Source: Bradyrhizobium sp. MOS002 (lineage in GTDB: Bacteria > Pseudomonadota > Alphaproteobacteria > Rhizobiales > Xanthobacteraceae). Taken from it: a stretch of 64,000 bases of DNA. The notes beneath the pieces are model-generated. The model did not search any database, was not told where the DNA came from, and saw nothing but the letters and a program-made list of their open reading frames with translations. Location of the stretch: the NCBI RefSeq assembly GCF_003020115.1, contig NZ_PYFX01000006.1, forward strand, positions 124,001 to 188,000, given 5' to 3'. Shown piece after piece: positions 36,636 to 45,333 of the stretch; positions within the stretch are counted from its first letter, which is position 1, and each line of letters starts with the position of its first letter. Position numbers and translations under genes: made by a program.

Positions 36636-37454
36636 TCAATCCCATTTTGGCGCGAAGCCGAAATCGGTCAGGCGGCCCTTGGGGCTGGCCAGCGCGGCGA
36701 TTTGGGCCATCTCGTCGTCCGAAAGCTCGAAATCGAATATCTCGATGTTTTCCGACAGGCGTTCGACGCGCGAGGTGCGCGGGATCGCAGCGACATTCTG
36801 TTGCACCAGCCAGCGCAGGCAGACCTGCGCCGGCGTCTTGCGATGCAGACGCCCGATCTCGGCGAGCGTCTGGTCGCTCTTGATCCGCCCCCTGGCGATC
36901 GGGCTGTAGGCGACCAGCGCGAGCCCGTGCTGATCGCACGCCGCCCTCACCTTCGCCTGGTCGAGATAAGGGTGGTATTCGACCTGGTTGCAGGCCAGCG
37001 GCTCCGGCGACAACGCCACCGCCTGCTCGATCAGCCCGACGGTGAAATTGGAGACACCGATGTGGCGGGTCAGGCCCATGCGCTTGGCATGCGACAGCGC
37101 GCCCAACGTCTCCTCCAGCGGCACGTGCGAATTGGGCCAGTGCAGCAGCAGGAGATCGACAGAGGGAAGCCGCATGCGCACCAGACTCTCCTTGACCGAG
37201 CGTTCGAGATCGTGGGGCGCGAAATGATTGGTCCAGACTTTTGTGGTCAGGAAGATGTCGTCACGGCGCACGCCGGAGGCGCGCAAGCCGTCGCCGACCT
37301 CGCGCTCATTCTCGTAGATCTGTGCGGTATCGATGTGGCGATAGCCGAGCCGCAGCGCCTGCTCGACCACACGGGCGCACAGGCGCCCGCTCAGCTCCCA
37401 GGTCCCCAGCCCGATCGCTGGTATTGTTGCGCCATTGGTCTCGACGAACAGCAT
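36636..37454 (-). CDS. Aldo/keto reductase (2,5-diketo-gluconate reductase-like)
   Basis: 272-residue AKR of the short bacterial type. The catalytic tetrad is Asp42, Tyr47, Lys72 and His105 (HIDTAQIYENE, TTKVWTNH, LLLLHWP). Cofactor residues are near the C-terminus (VAAIPRTSRVERLSENIEIF), in the IPKS-like block. The start at ATG 37454 has a GAGGA ribosome site; the frame to 37484 adds nothing conserved. Substrate unknown. Confidence 0.93.
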   Translation of the reverse strand: MLFVETNGATIPAIGLGTWELSGRLCARVVEQALRLGYRHIDTAQIYENEREVGDGLRASGVRRDDIFLTTKVWTNHFAPHDLERSVKESLVRMRLPSVDLLLLHWPNSHVPLEETLGALSHAKRMGLTRHIGVSNFTVGLIEQAVALSPEPLACNQVEYHPYLDQAKVRAACDQHGLALVAYSPIARGRIKSDQTLAEIGRLHRKTPAQVCLRWLVQQNVAAIPRTSRVERLSENIEIFDFELSDDEMAQIAALASPKGRLTDFGFAPKWD

Positions 37455-37626
37455 GAGGAATCCTCTCTGTCGCGGTCGCTCCAAATCATCATCCAGACGT
37501 CATTATGAACCCGGCTGGCGACACTGCCAACGGGCGACACCGGCCGCCGAGCCGGATCTTGCGCGCAATGCTAACGGGAGGTTCGCGGCAGGCCTTGGCG
37601 TCGCGCCTTAACGTAACGCCTTGGGC

Positions 37627-37929
37627 TCAGGCTTTGGCGAGCGCCTGGAACACGGTGTCGGGCGCATGCGCGATCACGGCGAGCAGCGCGCGGGCGGGTC
37701 CGCGGGGGGCGCGCTTGCCCTGCTCCCAGTTGCGGATGGTCTCGACGGGAACGCCGAGCTTCGCGGCGAACTCCATCTGGGTCAGGCAGGCGCGGCGGCG
37801 CAAATCGCGCACGGCGAGCGAACTGGTGTCGCTTGGCGGATTCTGGATCGCGGGCTGGACCGGACACTCCTGCCCGTCTCGCAACTCGACGATCCGTCCG
37901 TCTGCCTTCAGCCGCAACCGCATGCTCAT
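37627..37929 (-). CDS. Small helix-turn-helix transcriptional regulator
   Basis: 100 residues. The C-terminal 60 form an XRE-type HTH (AVRDLRRRACLTQMEFAAKL, then GVPVETIRNWEQGKRAPRGPARALL), closest in look to the NadS/HigA/MqsA antitoxin-like group. The N-terminal 40 residues are polar with one Cys. No toxin-like gene is adjacent on either side, so an orphan regulator is more likely than half of a toxin-antitoxin pair. Confidence 0.82.
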   Translation of the reverse strand: MSMRLRLKADGRIVELRDGQECPVQPAIQNPPSDTSSLAVRDLRRRACLTQMEFAAKLGVPVETIRNWEQGKRAPRGPARALLAVIAHAPDTVFQALAKA

Positions 37930-37990
37930 TCCCCCAAGCGGGGACGATGATGCGGCAGGTCGCTTAAGTTCGGATTAAAGATGATGGCCA

Positions 37991-38077
37991 GTAGCCCGGA
38001 TGGAGCGCAGCGCAATCCGGGGCGCCTCTCGAGCTGACGCTGCTGTCCCGGATTACGCTTCGCTCCATCCGGGCTAC
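37991..38077. repeat. Palindromic intergenic repeat, family B, copy 2
   Basis: GTAGCCCGGATGGAGCGCAG then CGCAATCCGGGG on the left; TCCCGGATTACGCTTCGCTC and CATCCGGGCTAC on the right. It follows the same design as the copy at 35485, with a different loop. It lies just past the mgtE stop and could terminate it. Confidence 0.92.
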
Positions 38078-38092
38078 GAATTTCAAGCGCCC

Positions 38093-39514
38093 CTACCTCA
38101 ACCCGAACCACAGCGTCGCGATGCCGAGGAAGGAGAAGAAGCCGACGACGTCGGTGACCGTCGTCACGAACGTGCCGGAAGCCACGGCCGGATCGGCCCT
38201 GACACGTTCGAGCGCCATCGGGATCAGGATGCCGCCGAGCGCGCCGGCGAAGAGGTTCACGATGATGGCGAGCCCGATGACGATGCCGAGGCCCGGGATC
38301 CTGAACCAGGCCACCGCGGCGACGCCCGTGATCACGGCAAAGGCGAGACCGTTGACGAGGCCGACCAGCCCCTCGCGCATCACCACGCGCCAGGCATTGG
38401 AGGAGCCGAGCTCGCGCGTCGCCAGCGCGCGCACCGCGACCGTCATGGTCTGGGTCGCGGCATTGCCGCCCTGGCTTGCGACGATCGGCGCCAGCACGGC
38501 GAGCGCCACCATCTTCTCGAGCTGGCCCTCGAACAGGCCAAGCACGGAGGACGCCAGAAAGGCGGTGGCGAGATTGACCAGCAGCCAGTTGAACCGCGCG
38601 CGGGCGATGGTGAACACGGTGTCGGATAGCTCTTCGTCGCTGTTGACGCCGCCGAGCGCCTTGAGGTCCTCGTCCGCTTCCTCCTCGATGACGTCGACGA
38701 CGTCGTCGACGGTGATGACGCCGACGAGGCGGTCCTGGGTGTCAAGAACCGGGGCTGCGACGAGATTGTACTTGCCGAACATCCGCGCCACCTCCTCCTG
38801 GTCCTCCAGGACGGAGACGCGGCGGCGATCCTCGTCGGTCAGCTCGGCAAGCGCCACCGGGCGGCGGGCACGCAGCAGCACGTCGAGCGAGACCGCGCCC
38901 TGCCAGTGCTGCTCCTTGTCGACGACGTAGATCTCGTAGAAGCGGTCGGGCAGATCCGGCGTCTCGCGCATGTAGTCGATCGCCTGTCCCACGGTGAAAT
39001 CCTGGGGCACCGCGATGAACTCGGTCTGCATCCGGCGGCCGGCGGAATTTTCCGGATAAAGCAGGCTGCGCTCGAGCGCGACGCGCTCCTTGAGCGGCAG
39101 CTTCTCGAGAATCTCCTCCTGATCGGCCTCGTCGAGGGTTTCCAGCAGCTCGACCGCATCGTCGGATTCGAGCTCGCGGACACCCTCCGCGACGGTCTCC
39201 GGCGGCAGTTCCTCGAGGATCTCCTCGCGCACGCCCTCGTCGAGCTCGTTCAGCGCGGAGAAGTCGAAATCGCGCCCCGTCAGTTCAACCAGGCGGACCC
39301 GATCGTCGGGCTCGAGAGCCCCGATCAGATCGCCGAGATCGGCCTCGTGCAGCTCGGCAACGCAGGCGCGCAGCGCGGCGCTGTTGCCGACCTCGATCGC
39401 ATGGGCAATTTCCGCGACGAATTCCTGACGAATTTCGCCGCCTTCATTGCGCATCGGCACGTGGTCGAGTACCGAATCCGTGGCAGACGCGGCCCCGTCC
39501 ATATGTTCATCCAT
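38093..39514 (-). CDS. mgtE: Magnesium transporter MgtE
   Basis: Mg2+ channel of the inner membrane, gated by cytosolic Mg2+. The 473-residue protein has the superhelical N domain (residues about 30-150, with LIGALEPDDRVRLVE, EEILEELPPETVAE, DEADQEEILEKLP), two CBS domains (about 150-275) and a C-terminal domain of five helices. The pore signature VLAPIVASQGGNAATQTMTV is complete. ATG 39514 was chosen; an upstream extension to 39604 is not conserved and would overlap the divergent deacetylase gene. Confidence 0.95.
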   Translation of the reverse strand: MDEHMDGAASATDSVLDHVPMRNEGGEIRQEFVAEIAHAIEVGNSAALRACVAELHEADLGDLIGALEPDDRVRLVELTGRDFDFSALNELDEGVREEILEELPPETVAEGVRELESDDAVELLETLDEADQEEILEKLPLKERVALERSLLYPENSAGRRMQTEFIAVPQDFTVGQAIDYMRETPDLPDRFYEIYVVDKEQHWQGAVSLDVLLRARRPVALAELTDEDRRRVSVLEDQEEVARMFGKYNLVAAPVLDTQDRLVGVITVDDVVDVIEEEADEDLKALGGVNSDEELSDTVFTIARARFNWLLVNLATAFLASSVLGLFEGQLEKMVALAVLAPIVASQGGNAATQTMTVAVRALATRELGSSNAWRVVMREGLVGLVNGLAFAVITGVAAVAWFRIPGLGIVIGLAIIVNLFAGALGGILIPMALERVRADPAVASGTFVTTVTDVVGFFSFLGIATLWFGLR

Positions 39515-39597
39515 GGCGCGCCTCGCCGTTTGACAGGTTGGATCAGGTGGTCTGAGCTGACGGTTCAGGCAATACCCACAAGGCAACTCTGAGCGCA

Positions 39598-40404
39598 ATG
39601 ACAAAGATGCTTCGACTGAGGTGGACCTCGATGTCGGCAGGCGCAGCCCTCGCCGCCCTCACCGGCATCGCCTCGACTGAAGCCGCCGAGTGCCCGCGCA
39701 AGGACGCGCTCGGCACCTCCCGCATTCTGAGCGTCGAGGCCAAGACCACGCCGCGCGTGGGCCTGAAGAGCTTTCCGCAGACGTTGGCCCTCGCCGATCA
39801 CGAGGTCGTGCTGACCTTCGACGACGGACCGCATCCGCCGACGACGTCGAAGGTATTGGCGGCGCTGGCGCAGGAATGCGTGCGCGCGACCTTCTTCCTG
39901 ATCGGCCTGCACGCCTCCGAACACCCCGACATGGTCAAGCGCATCGCCCGCGAGGGCCACAGCATCGGCCACCACACCTTCTCGCATCCCTTCATGGCAC
40001 GGATCCCGTTCGACAAGGCCAAGAGCGAGATCGACCGCGGCATCGCCGCCGACGAGATGGCGCTGCACGGCACCTCGACGACGACACCCTCGACGCCCTT
40101 TTTCCGGTTTCCCTATTTCGAAGCCACGCAAGCCGAACTCGACCTGCTGCAGTCCCGCGGCATCGTCGTGTTCGGGGCTGACCTGTGGGCCAGCGACTGG
40201 AACGAGATGACGCCGGAGCAGGAATTGAAGCTGGTCACCGAGCGTCTCGCCGCCGCCGGAAAGGGTATCATCCTGTTCCACGATCCCAAGGCGCGCACGG
40301 CCGCGATCATGCCGGCCTTCCTGCGGTATCTGAGGGAGAACGGCTATCGGGTGGTGCACGTCGTGCCGGCGGGCACGTCACAGAAGAGCGCCGACGCCCG
40401 TTGA
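39598..40404 (+). CDS. Polysaccharide deacetylase (NodB-homology), copy 1
   Basis: Predicted secreted carbohydrate esterase family 4 enzyme. The 268-residue protein has an N-terminal signal sequence ending near TEAAEC. CE4 motifs are complete: TFDDGPHPP (catalytic base and metal Asp), HHTFSHPF (metal His pair), RFPYFEA, ADLWASDWNEM and IILFHDP. Substrates of this family include chitooligosaccharides, peptidoglycan and exopolysaccharide. It is followed 178 bases later by a paralogue on the same strand and is divergent from mgtE. Confidence 0.92.
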   Translation: MTKMLRLRWTSMSAGAALAALTGIASTEAAECPRKDALGTSRILSVEAKTTPRVGLKSFPQTLALADHEVVLTFDDGPHPPTTSKVLAALAQECVRATFFLIGLHASEHPDMVKRIAREGHSIGHHTFSHPFMARIPFDKAKSEIDRGIAADEMALHGTSTTTPSTPFFRFPYFEATQAELDLLQSRGIVVFGADLWASDWNEMTPEQELKLVTERLAAAGKGIILFHDPKARTAAIMPAFLRYLRENGYRVVHVVPAGTSQKSADAR

Positions 40405-40582
40405 TGCCGGAATGTCACGCCGGCGCAAAATGGGGTGATTTGGGCCCTATTAACAGTCTGTTCATGCTACGCCATGCAAGTATTGAGGGGACTTGCAACG
40501 GCAAAGGTTCTTGCGCCTGAACCGTTTGCTGATGTCTCCGACCTACTATGGCGGCAATCGCGTAAGAGGGCAGACGGGGTTC

Positions 40583-41905
40583 ATGATCGGAAGTAGCGTT
40601 GTTGCCCGGACGCGATCGTGGATCGTCCTTTGCCTTGGCGGATTGCTTGGCGGATTCCTGGGTGTCCTGACCATCGGCTCGCAGGCGGCCATTGCGGCCG
40701 AGTGCCCCGGCCATCCGGACGCGCTCGGGACGTCCCGCACTCTCGTGGTCGATCCGCACGAGCATCCCCGCATCGGCACCATGCAGTACCGCGAGACGCT
40801 GCCGCTGAAGGACCATGAAGTCGTCCTGACCTTCGACGACGGTCCCTTGCCGAAATATTCCAACCAGGTGCTGCAGATCCTCGCCGACGAGTGCATCAAG
40901 GCGACCTTCTTCATCATCGGCGAACAGGCCAAGGCGAACCCGGAAGGCGTGCGCAAGCTGGTCGCGGCGGGTCATACCGTCGGCACCCACAGCATGAACC
41001 ATCCGCTCACAATGGACCGGATGCCGCTCGACAAGGCCGAGGCGCAGATCAACGGCGGCATCGAGTGGACATCGGCCGCAATGACCGATCCGTCGAAGCT
41101 CGCGCCGTTCTTCCGCATTCCCGGCCTGATGCGCGCCGACGGCGTCGAGAACCTTCTGATCTCGCGCGGCATCCAGGTCTGGAGCGCCGATTTCCCCGCC
41201 GACGACTGGCGCCATGTGTCGTCCGATCGCGTCTATCAGCTCGCGATCCAGCGGCTTGAGGCCAAGGGCAAGGGCATCCTGCTGCTGCACGACATCCAGG
41301 CCCGCACGGTGGCGGCGCTGCCGAAAATCATCCGCGACCTCAAGGCGCGCGGCTATCGCATCGTGCACGTGGTGCCCGCGACCGCCGAGCAGCCGGCGAC
41401 GCCGACAACGCCGGTGGAATGGCTGCTGCATCCGCCGACCGAGACCACACCGATCGCGCGATGGCCGGCCGTACCGAACTTCGTGTTCGCGCAGACCAAG
41501 ACGCTTCCGGCGCCCTCGCTGGCCGACCTCAACGCGCAGACCGCGCATCAACCGCTGCTGCCGCGCAAGACCATGGCGCTCGCCAATGTCGCAGCTACCC
41601 TGCCCGTGCCCGGCCGCGATCTCTTTGCGATCCCCGAGGGCTCGGTCGAGGTGCTGCTGTCGACGACCTTGTCGCGGCGCGCCGCGACGCGGCTGGCGAT
41701 GGCGGCCGAGACGCCTCGTGCGGCCAAGGGCAAAGCCGGCAAGTCACGCGCTCCCCACACCGCGCACGCTGCTCATGGCACACCGAAGCATGCAGCAGAG
41801 GCCGAGGGCACTACAGCCAAGAGCACTGCCCCCAAGAGCGCCGCGCCCAAGAGCACTGCGCCGCGCCCGACCCGCGTGGCGAGCCTGAAGAAGCGCGCGC
41901 AGTAG
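40583..41905 (+). CDS. Polysaccharide deacetylase (NodB-homology), copy 2 with long tail
   Basis: 440-residue paralogue of the preceding enzyme; both share the start of the mature part (AECP..PDALGTSR) and the block DHEVVLTFDDGP. CE4 motifs: TFDDGPLP, THSMNHPL, FFRIPG, DFPADDWRHV and LLLHD. The signal sequence is strong (SWIVLCLGGLLGGFLGVLTI). After residue about 275 comes an extra 165-residue region without a recognised domain, ending in a Lys/Ala/Pro/Thr-rich basic tail with repeated STAPKS units. ATG 40532 is an alternative start. The Tyr of the usual RxPY motif is Gly here. Confidence 0.9.
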   Translation: MIGSSVVARTRSWIVLCLGGLLGGFLGVLTIGSQAAIAAECPGHPDALGTSRTLVVDPHEHPRIGTMQYRETLPLKDHEVVLTFDDGPLPKYSNQVLQILADECIKATFFIIGEQAKANPEGVRKLVAAGHTVGTHSMNHPLTMDRMPLDKAEAQINGGIEWTSAAMTDPSKLAPFFRIPGLMRADGVENLLISRGIQVWSADFPADDWRHVSSDRVYQLAIQRLEAKGKGILLLHDIQARTVAALPKIIRDLKARGYRIVHVVPATAEQPATPTTPVEWLLHPPTETTPIARWPAVPNFVFAQTKTLPAPSLADLNAQTAHQPLLPRKTMALANVAATLPVPGRDLFAIPEGSVEVLLSTTLSRRAATRLAMAAETPRAAKGKAGKSRAPHTAHAAHGTPKHAAEAEGTTAKSTAPKSAAPKSTAPRPTRVASLKKRAQ

Positions 41906-41908
41906 ACC

Positions 41909-42283
41909 CTACTGCCGCATGATGTTGGCGACGCAGAGCAATACGATCAACGCCAGGAAGAACAGGTCCATATAGGACTTGACCTCGCCGTCGCGCCGCA
42001 GCCGGGCGACGTCAACCACGACCTGCTTGCGCGTGTTCGTTCCGCCGGCGCCGTCATTGATCGGGCCTTGTAGCCGCTTGGTCTCAGCCTCCAGCCGCTC
42101 GATCTTCTGGTAGAAGTAGAACGCCCGCAGCGTCGAGGCTGCGCGCATGCCGCTATAGACCAGCACCAGGATCGCGATGATCGCCCGGTTCTGGTACTTC
42201 TCCATGAAGTTCAGGCTGAAATAGACCATCGCCATGAATGCGAAGTTGGTCACGAACCGATAGACGAAGCTTAAAAAGACCAT
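41909..42283 (-). CDS. Hypothetical membrane protein
   Basis: 124 residues with hydrophobic helices near residues 5-25 and 35-50, a coiled-coil-like middle (YFYQKIERLEAETKRLQGP), and a last helix at the C-terminus (LFFLALIVLLCVANIMRQ). Family not recognised. It is convergent with the deacetylase gene, 3 bases apart. Confidence 0.75.
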   Translation of the reverse strand: MVFLSFVYRFVTNFAFMAMVYFSLNFMEKYQNRAIIAILVLVYSGMRAASTLRAFYFYQKIERLEAETKRLQGPINDGAGGTNTRKQVVVDVARLRRDGEVKSYMDLFFLALIVLLCVANIMRQ

Positions 42284-42570
42284 ACGGGCTCAAGCCTTGA
42301 AGGGTGGCGCAACCGGATCGCGTTGCGAATGCGGGGATCAGGGGCCCAGACCGGAACAGCCGGCCTGACTGCCATGCAGGCCCGTCTACGCCGATTTTGT
42401 TTCAACAAAGATACTATTGCCCCTGCAATGCCGCCTTTTAGCCACGCCCGGCCATAATGCAAGCCGGAGCACGGCCCGCGGTCCAGTCCGCGTGCTCGCA
42501 GGCTGCAACGGCTCCTTGGAGATTTGGCGTAAGTCCCGATAGACTGGGCCACCACATGTGGGGTCTGCCG

Positions 42571-42828
42571 ATGCCGAAGAAGGGAATCACCGGCCACGAC
42601 GACTGGGTTCTGACCGAGGCGCTGGCGACTGCGCTGGTCGCGCTGGAGCAGCTCGACACCAAGCACCAGCCGAGCGCGCATATGGACGACATCCGCAAGA
42701 TGCTCTCGAACGGCAAGGAGCCGGCGGCGGTGAGCTTGCATCTCGCCCAGGCCAAATGCCGGCTGTTTCCAGACCTCGATCCGCTGGAGATCTACCGGGA
42801 GTACGGCATCGGCGAAGAGTATGGCTGA
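42571..42828 (+). CDS. Small conserved hypothetical protein
   Basis: 85 residues, soluble, mostly helical (DDWVLTEALATALVALEQLD, then HMDDIRKMLSNGKEPAAVSLHLA), ending LEIYREYGIGEEYG. No cysteine cluster or membrane segment. ATG 42556 is an alternative start. It is alone on this strand, convergent with the gene at 42851. Confidence 0.68.
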   Translation: MPKKGITGHDDWVLTEALATALVALEQLDTKHQPSAHMDDIRKMLSNGKEPAAVSLHLAQAKCRLFPDLDPLEIYREYGIGEEYG

Positions 42829-42850
42829 GAGCGCCGTTGACCGGCCGGAC

Positions 42851-43039
42851 CTAAGGTCCGCCGGCGACCGATCCGGCGATCACCATGACCAGCGCGGCCA
42901 AGTCGATCTTTCCGTTGACGATCAGCTCCTCCGAGGCTTTCGCATCGTCCGCCCGTTCGACCTTCAGCAATTGCGGCCGGTTAGCCGCCTGCCGCTTCAG
43001 CTCCTCGACGATGGCTTCCGTGAGTTTCTCTTCCAGCAT
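42851..43039 (-). CDS. Small hypothetical protein, last gene of flavoprotein operon
   Basis: 62 residues from ATG 43039 (MLEEKLTEAIVEELKRQAAN), preceded by GGAAAGGA. A longer version from ATG 43099 would overlap the stop of the flavoprotein gene as ATGA and is possible. The end is hydrophobic (DLAALVMVIAGSVAGGP). Function unknown. It is probably cotranscribed with the upstream oxidoreductase. Confidence 0.6.
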   Translation of the reverse strand: MLEEKLTEAIVEELKRQAANRPQLLKVERADDAKASEELIVNGKIDLAALVMVIAGSVAGGP

Positions 43040-43095
43040 GGGCTTGTCCTTTCCGTTCACTTCCGATCGTGGTGACGCACCCCATCCCGAGATGC

Positions 43096-44001
43096 TCATG
43101 CCAGCCGCCGCGGCAGGCTGTGGTGGATAGTGCAGGCGGCGACCGCGGCGTGGCCGAAGGCGACCGAGATCTGGTGCAGGTCGGTGACGACGTCGCCGAT
43201 CCCGTAGAGCCCGTCGACCGAGCTGCGCTGATGGTCGTCGACTTTCAGGTAACCCTCCCCGGTGTGTTCGGCCCCCAGATTCATCGCGAGATGCGAGCGC
43301 ACCTGCGCCCCCATCACCGGGTAGATCATCTCGAATTGCGCCGTCCGGCCGTCGGCGAAGACGGCTTCGACGCTGTCGTCGCTCCGCCTCAGGCGCAGGC
43401 CTGGCGCGACCACGATCTCGACACCCGCTTCAGTCAGCTCCGCTGCCGCGGCCTTGCCGTCATCCTCGCCCGTTGCGAGCAGTGTCACGTCGCGCGAGTA
43501 GCCGCGCATGAAGAGCGCCTTGCCGGCGGCACGGTGAAGCGGACCGACGATGCCGATGCGACGGCCGATCGCCTCGAAGGCGTCGCAGACGGGGCAGTAG
43601 CGCAACAGCCCGTCCGCGAGCGCTGTGCGCCATTCGTCGAACGGCGGATGGATATCGACGATGCCGCAGGCAAGAATGACGGTGGCGGCCGCATGCGCAC
43701 CGCCGTTCCAAATCGCCTGAAAACCTCGCTCGTGTCGCCGCAAGGCGGTGACTTCGGCATCAACGCGCGTGACCGCGAGTTCGCCCAGTTGCGCGGACAT
43801 GCGCGCGAGCAGGTCGGTACCGGACAGACCGTGGACGAAGCCCGCCATATTGTGACTGCGCGGGATCAGCGCCGCCCGGCTGGCGCCCGCGTCCACGACA
43901 CAGACGCGGCGCCGAAATCGCGCGAGGTAGATCGCAGCCATCAGCCCGGCGGGGCCGCCGCCGACGATCAGGCAATCATACGGCTGATCATTCTCCGTCA
44001 T
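43096..44001 (-). CDS. NAD(P)/FAD oxidoreductase, thioredoxin-reductase-like
   Basis: 301-residue flavoprotein. The FAD-binding Rossmann motif is CLIVGGGPAGLMAA (residues 10-23), the NAD(P) motif is IGIVGPLHRAAGKAL, and the second FAD block is YGIGDVVTD near the C-terminus. A CxxC pair at Cys136 and Cys139 (RYCPVCDAF) sits where thioredoxin reductases have CATC, so disulfide reduction is likely. The NAD(P) motif is unusual, GPLHRA instead of GxGxxA. Its start overlaps the stop of the small gene upstream by 4 bases. It is the only enzyme of a minus-strand run of small genes (44724 to 42851). Confidence 0.88.
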   Translation of the reverse strand: MTENDQPYDCLIVGGGPAGLMAAIYLARFRRRVCVVDAGASRAALIPRSHNMAGFVHGLSGTDLLARMSAQLGELAVTRVDAEVTALRRHERGFQAIWNGGAHAAATVILACGIVDIHPPFDEWRTALADGLLRYCPVCDAFEAIGRRIGIVGPLHRAAGKALFMRGYSRDVTLLATGEDDGKAAAAELTEAGVEIVVAPGLRLRRSDDSVEAVFADGRTAQFEMIYPVMGAQVRSHLAMNLGAEHTGEGYLKVDDHQRSSVDGLYGIGDVVTDLHQISVAFGHAAVAACTIHHSLPRRLA

Positions 44002-44234
44002 TTTGGATTTGGATCGGACAGGCCCGCACCGGGCTCCCGAAGCTGTCCGCTCCGCGCCAACCGGACCGCACTGCCCAGTGCACGCGCGACGTTCTGCACT
44101 TCTGTCTGGAATGCCTTGTCGTCATCGAGCGCGCGGTGCGAGGTGGCGTATGGCTCCATGTAGCCGACATAGCCATCGACCTCGCGCGAGAGCTTGACGG
44201 GCGGCATCCCCTCGCGAACGTCGGCTTCCGTCAT
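43998..44234 (-). CDS. Small hypothetical protein
   Basis: 78 residues from ATG 44234, after a good GAGGAG ribosome site. It is polar, with KLSREVDGYVGYMEPYATSH in the middle and no recognised domain. The stop overlaps the flavoprotein start by 4 bases, which points to translational coupling and a related role. Confidence 0.68.
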   Translation of the reverse strand: MTEADVREGMPPVKLSREVDGYVGYMEPYATSHRALDDDKAFQTEVQNVARALGSAVRLARSGQLREPGAGLSDPNPK

Positions 44235-44314
44235 GCTGGCTCCTCGCGAGGTCGGTACAGTCCGACCAACCCGGGGCGCAGCGCGCGGTTCCTCGTCGCT
44301 CTCCTCTCGTCGTT

Positions 44315-44515
44315 CTACTGGCGGACAACTTCCGGCGGCACATCGAACTGCGCGATGCGCCGGTCCAGCCGCCACAGCTCGATGCGGTGCACGAGCACGA
44401 GCGAGGCGGCCTCGCGCTTGGCCTGCTCATCATTGTCGCAGACCAGGTTGATACATCCAAACACATGCCCGTCCGGATCGATCTGGAACGCGCGGTAGTG
44501 CTTGATGCTCCGCAT
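44315..44515 (-). CDS. Small hypothetical protein
   Basis: 66 residues (MRSIKHYRAFQIDPDGHVFG...DEQAKREAASLV). The 'yraf.iD.dGhv.g...l.c..D.eA...A' pattern is common to many short rhizobial proteins of unknown function. GGAGG stands six bases before ATG 44515. It begins 2 bases after the upstream gene ends. Confidence 0.75.
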   Translation of the reverse strand: MRSIKHYRAFQIDPDGHVFGCINLVCDNDEQAKREAASLVLVHRIELWRLDRRIAQFDVPPEVVRQ

Positions 44516-44517
44516 CG

Positions 44518-44724
44518 TCACCCTCCCCGTCTCTGGTACACGGGTTCGCTCAGCCAGTCCGTCAGGTTCGAGGTCACCTCGTTCTGCTTGGCGCGCTGAA
44601 GCAGCATGTCGCGCTCCTTGCCGGGCGGCAGGCTGCGCGCGCGCTCGCGAGCGGTTTGGGCGAATGCCGCCAACCGCTCCTGGAGCGATTGGGTCTGTTT
44701 CCTGCGGTTGCGTTTCGCGGTCAT
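44518..44724 (-). CDS. Small hypothetical protein, helical
   Basis: 68 residues starting MTAKRNRRKQTQSLQERLAA, very basic at the N-terminus, helical, with SLPPGKERDMLLQRAKQNEV in the middle. This type is widespread in Bradyrhizobium. No function known. It is the probable first gene of the minus-strand run toward 42851. Confidence 0.75.
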   Translation of the reverse strand: MTAKRNRRKQTQSLQERLAAFAQTARERARSLPPGKERDMLLQRAKQNEVTSNLTDWLSEPVYQRRGG

Positions 44725-45008
44725 CGTACTTTCATAAAGCCCTTTGGTTGGGAGGAATTGGCCCCGGCGGGAGGTCGGCGCCGGGGCCACAGTTCATGCC
44801 GGTTGGGGCGGCCCAGCCCGGCAGTGTTGCCAGCTTCAGCCGCAACCGCAGGTTCCGGCATTTCAATAAGTTAACGGTGCGTGATTTTGCGAAGGCATTT
44901 CGCTCAAGCTCGTCAACCGCTCGCCTTACAACAGGCGATCCAAAGCAGCGAAGCGGCGTTGAGTGGGCACCATTCCGGCGCGTGCTGCACGTTTGGTGTC
45001 GTCGGCTT

Positions 45009-45221
45009 CTATTCCGGCGGCGCGCCGTGTCGGAGGTCCGGCTCTTCCCGGTTATCGCGGAGGGCCTTGATCTCCGAGCGCAACATCGCGCTTTCCATCA
45101 CCCCTCGGCGCACCTCGCGCGTGGCGTCATCAAGCTGATCCGCGACCGCTCTGCGCTGCGCCCGCAGGGCGCGGCTTGCTTCGATCGCGCGCGTCGCGCG
45201 GGCAAACAGGACGTCGTTCAT
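45009..45221 (-). CDS. Small hypothetical protein, helical
   Basis: 70 residues, rich in Arg, Ala and Glu, predicted as one long helix pair (FARATRAIEASRALRAQRRA, SAMLRSEIKALRDNREEP). No domain recognised. Upstream are a 13-base dyad and an EcfG-type promoter match reading in its direction, which suggests stress control. Confidence 0.55.
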   Translation of the reverse strand: MNDVLFARATRAIEASRALRAQRRAVADQLDDATREVRRGVMESAMLRSEIKALRDNREEPDLRHGAPPE

Positions 45222-45258
45222 GGAGCGACGATAGAAGCTTCGGGGCGAAAGCGCATTT

Positions 45259-45271
45259 ACGTAAGTTACGT
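45259..45271. promoter_or_regulatory. 13-base perfect dyad
   Basis: ACGTAA-g-TTACGT, 38 bases upstream of the small gene at 45221. It could be an operator; no known factor is assigned. Confidence 0.4.
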
Positions 45272-45333
45272 CAATGATTCAAAACCAGCTATCCGCCAAA
45301 AATCCGCGAATGCTAACCTGGATCAAGTCTCTG

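Noticed and set aside
37627-37929. Toxin-antitoxin pair
   Set aside because: The HTH protein resembles some antitoxins, but no toxin-like small gene lies on either side.
42847-42859. GGACC-taa-GGTCC hairpin as a terminator
   Set aside because: Short stem without a U run, overlapping the stop codon of the minus-strand gene.
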